Source: Thermoplasmata archaeon
GTDB lineage: Archaea > Thermoplasmatota > Thermoplasmata > Lutacidiplasmatales > UBA184
Direction: 5' to 3'
Assembly: GCA_021821785.1 (NCBI GenBank)
Contig: JAKACD010000012.1
Location: forward strand, 1-35,853
DNA length: 35,853 bases
In this document: piece by piece, positions 7,148 through 15,173 of the stretch
Position numbering within the stretch: position 1 is the stretch's first letter
Layout of the letters: each line of letters starts with the position of its first letter
Program-made: the position numbers and the translations under genes
The notes under the pieces: generated by a model
Databases searched by the model: none
The model's input: the letters and a program-made list of their open reading frames with translations, nothing else
What the model was told of the DNA's origin: nothing

Positions 7148-7598
7148 CAAGCTCGAAGTCGCCTGGACACTGGTCGTCGTGGGACTGCTCGCCGGGGTCG
7201 CCGCCTATTCGACCGTGCTCGTCTATCACCTCGATGCCCTGCCGGCGCACCCGACCGAGTATGTCGAGGTCATCGGTCACCAGTGGTACTGGGAGTTCAA
7301 GTACACCAACGGGACCGACGTGAACTCCACGTACGACGCGGCCACCAACACGGTGAGCGGGGGCGCGTTATGGGCTCCGCCGGGCGCCGTCGTGCAGATC
7401 AATGTGACGAGCGCCGACGTCATCCATTCGTTCAACATCCCTCAGCTCGGGGTGCGGATCGACGCGATCCCGGGTCGGATGAACCACTTCGCGTTCACCG
7501 TGCCGAACGCCGCCGCCGGGAGCGAGTATCTGATCCAATGCACGGAGTTCTGCGGAACCTACCACGGGATCATGCGCTCCTTCCTCGTGCTTACCTGA
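7140..7598 (+). CDS. coxB: cytochrome c oxidase subunit II, CuA domain (split gene)
   Basis: The 152-residue product begins with NKLEVAWT, typical of the start of CoxII helix 2, followed by the helix, the aromatic motif HQWYWEFKY and the CuA cupredoxin domain. CuA ligands are present: the His in VIHSF, then CTEFCGTYHGIM, giving C-x3-C-x3-H-x2-M. This is the electron entry site of a heme-copper oxidase. Subunits I and III are not in the window. ATG at 7140 overlaps the upstream stop by eight bases. A CuA site implies a soluble or membrane-tethered donor such as the neighbouring cupredoxins rather than direct quinol oxidation. Confidence 0.92.
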   Translation: MVNKLEVAWTLVVVGLLAGVAAYSTVLVYHLDALPAHPTEYVEVIGHQWYWEFKYTNGTDVNSTYDAATNTVSGGALWAPPGAVVQINVTSADVIHSFNIPQLGVRIDAIPGRMNHFAFTVPNAAAGSEYLIQCTEFCGTYHGIMRSFLVLT

Positions 7599-7633
7599 GC
7601 GGAGCGGCGCGGATCGGGGCCCCCCTACGGGGT

Positions 7634-7649
7634 TGACCCCCGGGGGTCA
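7634..7649. terminator. 16-bp perfect palindrome downstream of coxB
   Basis: TGACCCCCGGGGGTCA lies 36 nt after the CuA-domain stop, between convergent genes. A perfect 16-bp palindrome could act as a cruciform or operator. It lacks a loop and a T-tract, so a terminator role is only a guess from position. Confidence 0.3.
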
Positions 7650-7792
7650 GGTCCCGGGACGGGAGGATGTCTCGGTCGCGCAGGACGCGGCCCCGGATGA
7701 TCTGTCCGCTTCCGTCGGAGGGTCCCGGCCCAGGAATGGCCCATCGCCGATGGGAGCGCGCTTTTCCCCGTCCTTGCGGACCGAGGGAGCGC

Positions 7793-8824
7793 TCAGTGGT
7801 GACCGCTCCCCGGAGAGCGGGGGAACCGACCCGAGTACGCGGCGACCAGCGTGAGCACCACGCCGACTCCGAGCAACGCCGCGGAGCCCGCGAGGATCCA
7901 GGTGTCGACGATGGCCGTGGACGGGGGCGCCGGCGGGGCCGGAGGGGTCACGCCCACGTAGAGGAAGCCGTCCATGCCGCTCGCAAAGTGGCCGGGGATC
8001 TCACAGATGTACTGGTAGACGCCCGGTCCCTTGATCGTGAAGTTCGCCCAGACGGTCGACCCTCCCCCGCTGGGGACGGTCGCCGAGACGAGCGGGGCGT
8101 GCTGCTGGAAGTAGGTCGTGAAATTGCCGGGGCTCAGCGTGACGTTCGACTGGGAGGCGAGCGTGAACGTGTGGCCGAAGCTCCCTTCGTTCGTGACGAG
8201 CACATCGATCGATACCGGATAGTGGGCCGGCGCCGCGGTCAGCACGTTCGGCACGAACTGCAGGCCGTCGGTCGTGTTCTCGCTGAGCTGGAGCCCGGGG
8301 CCGGTCGCCGTGAAGTTGAGGAAGCCGAACATCCCCGCCTGGAACTGGTACGGCACGACCGAGACGAACTCGAAGCTCGCGGGCCCGCTCGAGGTGTTGG
8401 CGGAGAGGTTCGCCCAGCCGCTCGCTCCGGGGGCGAGCGAGACGTTCGCGAGCGAGCCGTTCGTCTGGAAGAAGCGGTCGACCTGGGCCGGGGACCACGA
8501 CGGGGAGAGGACGACGTTCGGCTGCGCGACCAGCGTGAACGTATGGTTGAGGTTCCCGGTGTTGGTGAGCTGGATCGAGACCGGGGAGCCCGCGGGCGCG
8601 CTGAGGTACTGCGGGGAGAACGCCGGCTGGTCGGTGAGGTTCACCGAGAAGCTCGCGGTGGAGGCGAGCGGGTGCGCGACCCCGATCATCGGGGCCACGG
8701 GGAGGGTTCCGAGCGCCGCGACGCTGGGCAGGCCGACCGTGGCGAGCAGGGCGGCGGCCACGAACCAGGGAACGGCGCGCCGAAGGTGGGTCGATGTGCG
8801 ACGAAGGACCGAGCGATCGCTCAC
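7793..8824 (-). CDS. tandem cupredoxin, membrane anchored, first copper site degenerate
   Basis: The 343-residue product has a signal peptide (about 10-38), two cupredoxin domains and a C-terminal membrane helix (about 305-330). In domain 2 the type 1 copper ligands are intact: H218, C274, H279, M284 (CEIPGHFASGM). In domain 1 the matching positions are H94, S155, Q160, M165, so Cys and the second His are replaced and it should not bind copper normally. The start is GTG 8822-8824, chosen because the signal peptide follows directly; an in-frame start at 9010 would add 62 low-complexity residues and overlap the next gene. Likely an electron carrier or copper-handling protein on the cell surface. 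Confidence 0.88.
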   Translation of the reverse strand: MSDRSVLRRTSTHLRRAVPWFVAAALLATVGLPSVAALGTLPVAPMIGVAHPLASTASFSVNLTDQPAFSPQYLSAPAGSPVSIQLTNTGNLNHTFTLVAQPNVVLSPSWSPAQVDRFFQTNGSLANVSLAPGASGWANLSANTSSGPASFEFVSVVPYQFQAGMFGFLNFTATGPGLQLSENTTDGLQFVPNVLTAAPAHYPVSIDVLVTNEGSFGHTFTLASQSNVTLSPGNFTTYFQQHAPLVSATVPSGGGSTVWANFTIKGPGVYQYICEIPGHFASGMDGFLYVGVTPPAPPAPPSTAIVDTWILAGSAALLGVGVVLTLVAAYSGRFPRSPGSGHH

Positions 8825-8859
8825 GGGAACCCCGACGGCGCGGAGACTTGGGCGCCGTT

Positions 8860-8878
8860 GATATGGGTAATGTACGAA
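8860..8878 (-). promoter_or_regulatory. promoter of the tandem cupredoxin gene
   Basis: On the minus strand TTCGTAC (8872-8878) lies a few bases upstream of the TATA-like CCATATC (8860-8866). The order resembles the coxB promoter, where GTTCGTACG precedes GATATGTA. Transcription would begin near 8838, about 14 nt before the GTG. Confidence 0.4.
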
Positions 8879-8924
8879 TCGCGCCGCCTCGGCGGGAGAG
8901 CGGCTCCTCGGGGGCCCGGACGGC

Positions 8925-9878
8925 CTAGCGCTCGAGCGTCGGGTTCGGTCGGCCGGCGGGCCATTCCGTCGCCACCGCCTCGTCCGGGGCGCGGGCGACC
9001 CACGGGGCATGGGCCATCCCGTGATAGAAGCGCCGGAAGAGATAGGCGATCTCGACCCCCATCACGGCGCCCATCGTCGCGCCGAACCCGAGGTCGGCCG
9101 CGGTGCTTCCCGAGGTCGCCGCGACCGAGAGGCCCGCGATCGCCATCGCGAGGAAGGCCCCGGCCAGCCCGAACAGGAAGCCGACCTCTCCGCGGGCCAT
9201 ATCGCCCCGGAGGAGGGGACGGAGGAGGAGCACGAAGACGAGGGTCATGATCGTCGCCATCGCGGCCCCGCCCACGGTGGGGAACGCCGTGACCCAGGGG
9301 GCCACGACCGCGGAGAGGGTCAGGGCGAGGAGCGCCCGGCGCTCGATGCGGGCGAGCGGGGCCCAGAGGAGGAGGGCGGACATCACGCCGGCCATCGACC
9401 AGAAGAACCAGATCGAGGCGAGCCCCTGCGCGAACGCCGCCGCGAGCCCCGGCGGGGCGGACGCCGACCCGGTGACGAACAGGATCCCCATGAGCGCCTC
9501 GGAGCCGGTCGTCACGACGGCGAGGGTCGCCGGCCAGAACCAGCTGTCGGTGCGGATCCGCCGGTCGCGGAAGACCACCACGCCGATGAACCAGATGCCG
9601 GCCGGGGTCATCATCATGAAATTGAACGCCATGAGGACCCAGGTCCAGGCATCGGTCCCGTTCGGGTTCAGGAAGACGAAGAGCAGCGCGAGGATCAGGA
9701 GGCTCCCGCCGCCGAGGACCGCGAGCGCGAGGACCATCTGGGTGAGCAGCGGGGGCCGGCCGTCGGACGGGAGGACCTTGCCGAAGAGGAAGATCGTGAC
9801 CCCGACCATCGCGAGCGCCACGGTCGCGAACGGGACCAGCGTGGCGTCGATCGAGAGCGGGGGGAGCGGCAGGGTCAT
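8925..9878 (-). CDS. polytopic membrane protein of unknown function
   Basis: I do not recognise the family. The 317-residue product has about nine hydrophobic segments (roughly 14-36, 44-70, 78-103, 115-137, 145-175, 182-201, 203-223, 233-255, 265-287) with conserved-looking features such as the Met-rich FNFMMMTPAGIWF segment and several Trp residues within helices. The C-terminus is polar. It is flanked by the copper protein genes and transcribed in the same direction as the tandem cupredoxin, with a 100-nt gap. A role in copper delivery or respiration is possible but rests only on neighbourhood and Met-rich helices. Confidence 0.8.
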   Translation of the reverse strand: MTLPLPPLSIDATLVPFATVALAMVGVTIFLFGKVLPSDGRPPLLTQMVLALAVLGGGSLLILALLFVFLNPNGTDAWTWVLMAFNFMMMTPAGIWFIGVVVFRDRRIRTDSWFWPATLAVVTTGSEALMGILFVTGSASAPPGLAAAFAQGLASIWFFWSMAGVMSALLLWAPLARIERRALLALTLSAVVAPWVTAFPTVGGAAMATIMTLVFVLLLRPLLRGDMARGEVGFLFGLAGAFLAMAIAGLSVAATSGSTAADLGFGATMGAVMGVEIAYLFRRFYHGMAHAPWVARAPDEAVATEWPAGRPNPTLER

Positions 9879-9900
9879 CGGCGCTTCGAGGACGCGGCGG

Positions 9901-9912
9901 GCTTTCTTATGC
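9901..9912 (-). promoter_or_regulatory. TATA-like element before the unknown membrane protein
   Basis: Minus-strand GCATAAGAAAGC stands out in GC-rich DNA and lies about 27-30 nt upstream of the ATG at 9876-9878, so the transcript would be leaderless or nearly so. Confidence 0.5.
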
Positions 9913-9944
9913 CTAGGGTTGCGACCCGGCGCGGTTTCGGGGCC

Positions 9945-10790
9945 CTACGGCTCGGCGGCGGTGTCGTGGCTGTCCGTCCCTTCGAAGCGACGCAGGAGCT
10001 GGGTCGTCACCTCGATGAGCGGGTGGTGGCTCGATCGGTCGATCTGGATGTCGGAGACCTTCGCGAGGTGGTACTCCTCCGCGATCCGCTCGAAGCCGGT
10101 CTCCTGGCTCGCGAACTGCTCGGGCCGGTCGCAGGTCAGCACGAACGCCTGGAGCTGGGTGAGGCCCATCTCCCGCGCCGCGAGCGCTCGGTGATGGCCG
10201 TCCACGAGGATCCAGCGGTCCCCTTTCTGGAGCACCAGCACCGGCTCGGCGAACCCGCGCTCGAGCTCGTAGCGCCGGCCCTCGAGCTCGTCTTCGAAGA
10301 CCTTCCACTGGCTCGGCGTGAGCCGGTCGATCGGGACGAGGCCCCGGTGGAAGGAGAACGGGAGCCCATAGCGCTCGGAGAGGAGGCGCTTCAGGGTGTC
10401 GGCCTTGGCCGGGGACGCCCGCTCGAAATGCGAGCGCACGATGTCGAGGTTCGACAGGATCCCGCAGAGCCGCCCGTCCGGGTGGATGATCGGGAGGTCG
10501 CGCAGGCCGAACCGGAACATGATCCGGGCGGCGTCGTCGAGCCCCGTGTCGGGATAGGCGGTGTACGTGCCGGGCCGGAGGATGTGGCTGAGCGGGGTCG
10601 CCGCCTCGCCGGCGTGGCGCAGGAGCTCCTTGGCGCTCACGAATCCCACGAGCTGGCCCCGCGCATCGGTGACCGGAAGGCCATGGTGACGGCTCTTCGT
10701 GAGCCGGGCGATCGCCTGGCCGATCGTGGCGGTCTCCCGAATGTGCTCGACCTCGAGCACCATGTAGTCCTTGACCCGAACGATGGTCAT
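9945..10790 (-). CDS. CBS-pair protein with ParB-like domain
   Basis: The 281-residue product begins with two CBS motifs (about 7-60 and 70-122), which usually sense adenine nucleotides. A ParB/Srx-like domain (about 150-220) follows, with VPIDRLTPSQW and the signature VDGHHRALAAREMG (197-210), where ParB-fold enzymes bind nucleotide. The ATG overlaps the stop of the SIS isomerase gene (ATGA), so it is co-translated with two heptose enzymes. The ParB fold can act as a CTPase, sulfiredoxin-like enzyme or free amino-acid kinase; in this setting a nucleotide-dependent kinase or regulator of the heptose pathway is possible (inference). No parA or parS context is seen, so a chromosome-partition role is unlikely. 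Confidence 0.85.
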   Translation of the reverse strand: MTIVRVKDYMVLEVEHIRETATIGQAIARLTKSRHHGLPVTDARGQLVGFVSAKELLRHAGEAATPLSHILRPGTYTAYPDTGLDDAARIMFRFGLRDLPIIHPDGRLCGILSNLDIVRSHFERASPAKADTLKRLLSERYGLPFSFHRGLVPIDRLTPSQWKVFEDELEGRRYELERGFAEPVLVLQKGDRWILVDGHHRALAAREMGLTQLQAFVLTCDRPEQFASQETGFERIAEEYHLAKVSDIQIDRSSHHPLIEVTTQLLRRFEGTDSHDTAAEP

Positions 10791-11383
10791 CGGGTCGCGC
10801 CGGGCTGCTCGTCCCGCAGGTACGCGGTCAACAGGTGGCAGACCAGGAGGTGCACATCCTCGATGTGCTGCATGCTGTTCGACGGGACGACGAGCGCCAC
10901 GTCGACCAGGTCCTTCAGCTTCCCTCCGCCCATGCCCGTGAGGCCCACGGTCGCGAGCCCCAGCGACCGGGCGACCCGTACCGCCTCGAGAACGTTCGGC
11001 GAGTTCCCGCTGCCCGAGATCCCGACCGCGACATCCCCCGGGTGCGCGAGGGTCTTCAACTGCTCGGAAAAGACCCGGGCGTAGTCGGCGTCGTTCGCCC
11101 AGGCGGTGACCGACTCGACGTTGTCGACGAGGGCGACGCATCGGAACCGCTTGCCGTCGCCGCGGATCGTCGCCTTGCCGATGTCGACCACGAAATGGGA
11201 GGCGGTGGAGGCGCTGCCGCCGTTCCCGAAGAAGAAGATCGTGCGGCCGTCCCGGCGCGCCGCGAGGAGGAGCGGCACGACCCCCTGCATCGCGCTGAGG
11301 AGGTAGGGGGGCTGGAGCGCCGCCGTTTCCTCGGCGAGGTAGCGGCGCACGTACGGCTCGAGCCCGGAGAGATCCTCGCTCAT
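10787..11383 (-). CDS. gmhA: SIS-domain phosphoheptose isomerase-like protein
   Basis: The 198-residue product matches sedoheptulose 7-phosphate isomerase (GmhA): FFFGNGGSAS phosphosugar-binding loop (about 49-58), GISGSGNSPNV second loop, and C-terminal IEDVHLLVCH helix with a His typical of the active site. It would convert sedoheptulose 7-phosphate to D-glycero-D-manno-heptose 7-phosphate, the substrate of the kinase encoded just upstream. ATGA overlaps couple it on both sides. Other SIS isomerases share the fold, but the GHMP kinase neighbour supports the heptose assignment. Confidence 0.85.
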   Translation of the reverse strand: MSEDLSGLEPYVRRYLAEETAALQPPYLLSAMQGVVPLLLAARRDGRTIFFFGNGGSASTASHFVVDIGKATIRGDGKRFRCVALVDNVESVTAWANDADYARVFSEQLKTLAHPGDVAVGISGSGNSPNVLEAVRVARSLGLATVGLTGMGGGKLKDLVDVALVVPSNSMQHIEDVHLLVCHLLTAYLRDEQPGATR

Positions 11384-12357
11384 CGACCCACGAACAGTAT
11401 CCGCGACCCTTCGGGCGTGATCCGCACCGGGAAGCGCTGCATCGGCGACAGGGCGTCCGCTATTTGACGGCTCCGCTCGGGCGGATGCAGAAGGAGGAGG
11501 AATCCGCCGCCGCCGGCGCCGGTGATCTTCCCGCCCCAGGCGCCGGCCGCCTTCGCGGCCCCGTACGCGCGGTCGATCGCCTCGGTGGAGATCCCGCTCG
11601 TAAGCCCGCGCTTGAGCTGCCAGCCCTCGTCGAGGACGGACCCGAGCGCCGGCCAGTCCTTGTGGAGCAGGGCGGAGCGGGCCGCGCCCGCGAGGTCGCG
11701 GATCCGGGTCAGCGCCTCCCGGTTCTCCCCCGTTCGCGAGCTCTGCTGCTTCAGGATCCCTTCGGCCCTCCGCGTGATCCCCGTGTAGTAGAGGGACAGG
11801 TGGTCGCTCATCGCCTCGCGGTCGCTCGTCGTGAGCGGGATCGGCGATACCCGGACCGTGCCGTCCGGATGGAAATCGAAGTACTGGACCCCGCCGAAGG
11901 CCGCGATGTACTGGTCCTGCTTTCCGAGGGTTCCGCGGAGGTGCTCGATCTCGATCCGGCACGCCTCCTCCGCGAGCTCGGCCGGGTCCTTCAGGATCCC
12001 CCGGTAGGCGTAGAGGGCGTTCAGGAGCCCGACCGTGAGCGTCGAGGAGGAACCGAGCCCGGTCCCTTCGGAGGGGATGTCGGCGATCGTGTGGATCTCG
12101 AGCGCCTCGCGGACCCCGACGGACCGCATCGCCTCCCGCACGAGCCCGTGCTGCAGGTCTTCCAGGCGCTCGACGTTCTCCGTCCGGGAGTAGGCGACGC
12201 GGATCGACCGGTCGAACTTCTCGTTCACCAGGACGTGGACGAACCGGTCGATCGCCGCGCTGGCGACCGCCCCGCCACCGTGCTCCCGGTAGAACGACGG
12301 CAGGTCGGTCCCTCCGCCGGCGAAGCTGATGCGCAGCGGGGTCCGGGTGATGATCAT
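11380..12357 (-). CDS. hddA: GHMP-family heptose 7-phosphate kinase
   Basis: The N-terminus MIITRTPLRISFAGGGTDLP is characteristic of D-glycero-alpha-D-manno-heptose 7-phosphate kinase (HddA). The ATP-binding motif PSEGTGLGSSST (about 94-105) and the C-terminal motif GGKITGAGGGG are intact; 325 residues is normal. It phosphorylates the anomeric position of heptose 7-phosphate toward an activated heptose for surface glycans. It starts at ATG 12355-12357, 26 nt after the helicase gene, and its stop overlaps the gmhA-like start. The later enzymes of the pathway (a GmhB-type phosphatase and a nucleotidyltransferase) are not in the window. Confidence 0.88.
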   Translation of the reverse strand: MIITRTPLRISFAGGGTDLPSFYREHGGGAVASAAIDRFVHVLVNEKFDRSIRVAYSRTENVERLEDLQHGLVREAMRSVGVREALEIHTIADIPSEGTGLGSSSTLTVGLLNALYAYRGILKDPAELAEEACRIEIEHLRGTLGKQDQYIAAFGGVQYFDFHPDGTVRVSPIPLTTSDREAMSDHLSLYYTGITRRAEGILKQQSSRTGENREALTRIRDLAGAARSALLHKDWPALGSVLDEGWQLKRGLTSGISTEAIDRAYGAAKAAGAWGGKITGAGGGGFLLLLHPPERSRQIADALSPMQRFPVRITPEGSRILFVGR

Positions 12358-12383
12358 CGGCCCGGGAGCGCGGACGCGGACAC

Positions 12384-14420
12384 TTAGAGGTTGTCCCCCG
12401 AGGGCGCAAGGTCGGTCGGCGGCCGGTCGCCGGGGGTTCGGCTGGCCTTGGAGGACCAGCGCGCGCGGCGGCCGTAGAACGCGCGCGTCTCTTCCGCGAG
12501 GTTCCCGATCGGCGCGAGCCCGGGGAGCACGGAGGCGAACGCGGGCGCCCGCCGGTCGAGGAGGATCGCGATCCCGCGATCGTGCTCGGAGCGGATCATC
12601 CGCCCAATCGCCTGAAGGATCGCCCGCTGGGCCGGCGCCTCGACCGTGTACTCCCAGCCATGGCCGACGGTCTGGTCGAGGTAGCGGCGCAGCGCCTCCC
12701 GCTTCGCGGTCGGACGCGGGTACGGGATCCCGACCAGCACGACCGCTTCGAGCTCCTCGTCCGGGTAGTCGATCCCCTCGGAGAGGCGACCGCCCGCGAC
12801 CCCGATCAGGATCGTCCCCTCGGGGTCCTTCTTCCAGCCCTCGATCGAGCGCCAGAGGTCTCCCATCGGGACCTTGTTGTACTCGATGAAGACGTTCCCG
12901 GGAAGCTGCGACTGGAGCCCCGACTCGAGGACCTTGTGCATCAGCTCGAAGCTCGGGAAGAAGACCGCGGTCTTCACGGGAAGCGTCTGCAGCACCTCGA
13001 CCAGGCGGTCGGCGAGACGCTGGATCGCCCGGGGGTCGTTCTTCAGGTCCTCGAAGCGGGTCGTCACGGTCGGGTCGTAGAGGAAGCGCCGGTGCTCCGG
13101 TGGGAAGTGCGACGGAACGTTGAGGAAACGCGCCCGGGGGCCGAGGCCGAGCGCGTCCCGGTACTCCTCGAGGGGGGTGAGGGTCCCCGAGAGGTGGACC
13201 GAGAGGTGGCAGTCGAGGACCGGGCGGGCCGCCGCGGACGCGTCCAGAGCGTAGGCCTCGAGGGCCGGTCGCGGCAACCGCGTCGCGACCTTGACGTAGG
13301 AGGGCGGTTCGAGCTGGGGCCAGGAGAGTAGGGTAAGCGCAACCGTGTGGACCCACGAGCGGGGGAGCCGACGCTCCCGCCGTCGCTCGTCGCGCAGGTT
13401 CTCGCCCCAGGTGGCGAGCGCGCCGAGCCACGTGTCGAGCCGGTGGCTGGTGCCACCGAGGGCGGTCAAGAGCGCGTCCTCGAACACGGAGGGCGGTAGG
13501 ATCGCATCGTCCTCCCGCACGAGGGCGTGGATGAGTTCCTCGACCGCGGCGCCGACCAGGTCGAGGAACCGACTCGCGCTCGGGCCGTCGGGCAGCTGGA
13601 AGTCCCCGCGCTCCGCGATCTCCGCCCGGGCGCGGCGAACCGACTCCTGCGGCAGCGAAACGGTCGAGAGCTCCCGCAGCTGGCTCGGCAGGTTATGGGC
13701 CTCGTCGATGACGAGGTCGAGCCGGTCGGTCGTGACCTGCATCCAGTTGAGGAGCGCCCGGCGGATGTGGGGGTGGAAGAAGAAGGCGTACGGGGCGGTG
13801 ACGATGCGGGCGTGCGGGACGAGCTTCTTCGACAGCTCGTACGCGCAGAGGTTCTCCTCCCGGCAGTACGCCTCGAACTCGTGCGGGGCGGGAAGCTTCG
13901 AACTGAACCGGTCGACCAGGCTCTCGAGGTCCGATTGGAGGACCCGGGCGTAGTACGGACACCCGTCGAGGTCGGCGAGATCGATCTCTCCTCCCTCGGG
14001 CAGCTCGGGGGGCGCGGCGAGCGGCGCCTCGCCCTGCATCGCCCGCTCCGTGGATCGTTTGCGGTCGGCACAGAGCTTCCCGTGCTCCTCGGCGGTCGCC
14101 CCCTTGATCTCGGCGACGTTCTCGAGCAGGAAGCATCGGCGCGCGCGGCCCTGGAGGCCGATGGCGAGGAGCGGCCGCTCGAGGCGGTGCGCGATCGTGC
14201 GCGCCTCCTGGAGGATCTGGACCTCCTGGGAGTGGGTGCGGACGAGGTAGAGGATGCGATGGTCGGCCGCCTCCGCGTGCTCGAGGAGGGGGGCCAGCAC
14301 GGCGACGGTCTTCCCGCTCCCGGTCGGGGCGTTCACCAGGAGCGGGCCGCCGCGTCCGCTGACCTCCTGGACCTCCTTCAGCATCGAATCCTGCCCGGGG
14401 CGAACCCGGTACGGGAACAG
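12384..14420 (-). CDS. XPD/Rad3-family superfamily 2 DNA helicase
   Basis: ATP-dependent 5'-3' DNA helicase family. Seen: Walker A APTGSGKT (about 31-38), DEAH box, and motif VI QAIGRMIRSEHDRG. The Q-motif-like segment FPYRVRPGQ lies upstream of the first ATG (14382-14384); no ATG, GTG or TTG precedes it before an in-frame stop at 14496-14498. I therefore place the start at CTG 14418-14420, which has GAGGT 7 nt upstream, giving 678 residues. Of the four Fe-S cysteines of XPD I can match C96, C117 and C154 (CPYYAR); the third is absent, so the cluster may be lost or use another ligand. The gene is followed closely by the heptose operon. Confidence 0.88.
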   Translation of the reverse strand: MFPYRVRPGQDSMLKEVQEVSGRGGPLLVNAPTGSGKTVAVLAPLLEHAEAADHRILYLVRTHSQEVQILQEARTIAHRLERPLLAIGLQGRARRCFLLENVAEIKGATAEEHGKLCADRKRSTERAMQGEAPLAAPPELPEGGEIDLADLDGCPYYARVLQSDLESLVDRFSSKLPAPHEFEAYCREENLCAYELSKKLVPHARIVTAPYAFFFHPHIRRALLNWMQVTTDRLDLVIDEAHNLPSQLRELSTVSLPQESVRRARAEIAERGDFQLPDGPSASRFLDLVGAAVEELIHALVREDDAILPPSVFEDALLTALGGTSHRLDTWLGALATWGENLRDERRRERRLPRSWVHTVALTLLSWPQLEPPSYVKVATRLPRPALEAYALDASAAARPVLDCHLSVHLSGTLTPLEEYRDALGLGPRARFLNVPSHFPPEHRRFLYDPTVTTRFEDLKNDPRAIQRLADRLVEVLQTLPVKTAVFFPSFELMHKVLESGLQSQLPGNVFIEYNKVPMGDLWRSIEGWKKDPEGTILIGVAGGRLSEGIDYPDEELEAVVLVGIPYPRPTAKREALRRYLDQTVGHGWEYTVEAPAQRAILQAIGRMIRSEHDRGIAILLDRRAPAFASVLPGLAPIGNLAEETRAFYGRRARWSSKASRTPGDRPPTDLAPSGDNL

Positions 14421-14629
14421 GAGGGGGACCTCGGGGGCAGGGGAGAGACCGGTCGTAGGCAGCGCTCCGGGGACCGCGAGCGGCGGAGTGGGGTTTTAAG
14501 GTGCGCCTTGACTGGAACGGTGGGGTCCCCTCCGGGGGGCCCTTGCCCCGCGGTCCAGCCCCGATTCCCCTTCGGGCGCCCGGCAACTTCAAGCGCGAGG
14601 CCTCTCTGCTGCGCCCGCCCGTGCAGGGG

Positions 14630-15145
14630 ATGGTAGAGAGCCAGGGGGCCGGGGCGACCCCAGACAGCGCCGGCCGACGGTCGTTCCTCGCCCGGTACGG
14701 GCGGTTCATGGTCGTGGGCCTCACGGGCGTGGTCGTGAACCTGGTCGTCTTCGCCCTCGTTCTCGACGCGATCTCGCCGAGCCCAAGCTTCAATGTCGTC
14801 CAGAGCCTCTTGCACTTCGCCTCCACGACCTCCTCGAACGCCCTCGCCAACTTCGTCGCGAGCGCGATCGCCTTCGCCGTGGCGACCTTGTGGAACTTCA
14901 CCTGGAACAACCTCTGGACGTTCCGCAGCCGGGTCGGTCACCGCCACGGGCTCGGACGCCGGGTGGGCCTGTACTATGGGGTCTCGCTGGGCTCCCTCGC
15001 GATCAACGAGGTCGTCCTGTTCGTCGCGGGCCTGTTCGTCCCGCCGCTCTATGGCCAGGCGCTCGGGATCGCGATCGGTAGCGTCGTCGGCTTCGCCGGC
15101 AACCACCACGTCACGTTCGCCGAGGCGACGGCGCCCGACCCGTAA
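14630..15145 (+). CDS. GtrA-family four-helix membrane protein
   Basis: The 171-residue product has about four membrane helices and GtrA-family landmarks: RYGRFMVVGLTGVVVNL at the first helix, NFTWNNLWTFR in the loop, and the final GFAGNHHVTF. GtrA-like proteins are proposed to flip or bind lipid-linked sugars for surface glycan modification. ATG 14630 is preferred over the in-frame upstream start at 14501, which adds 43 low-complexity residues. It stands alone, convergent with fixX. The 14421-14629 stretch before it shows no further gene. Confidence 0.82.
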   Translation: MVESQGAGATPDSAGRRSFLARYGRFMVVGLTGVVVNLVVFALVLDAISPSPSFNVVQSLLHFASTTSSNALANFVASAIAFAVATLWNFTWNNLWTFRSRVGHRHGLGRRVGLYYGVSLGSLAINEVVLFVAGLFVPPLYGQALGIAIGSVVGFAGNHHVTFAEATAPDP

Positions 15146-15173
15146 GCCGGGGGCGCCGGACCGCGGGAGCCCG

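Noticed and set aside
9945-10790. Chromosome-partition ParB
   Set aside because: No parA or parS nearby, CBS domains at the N-terminus, and coupling to sugar enzymes; only the ParB-like fold is shared.
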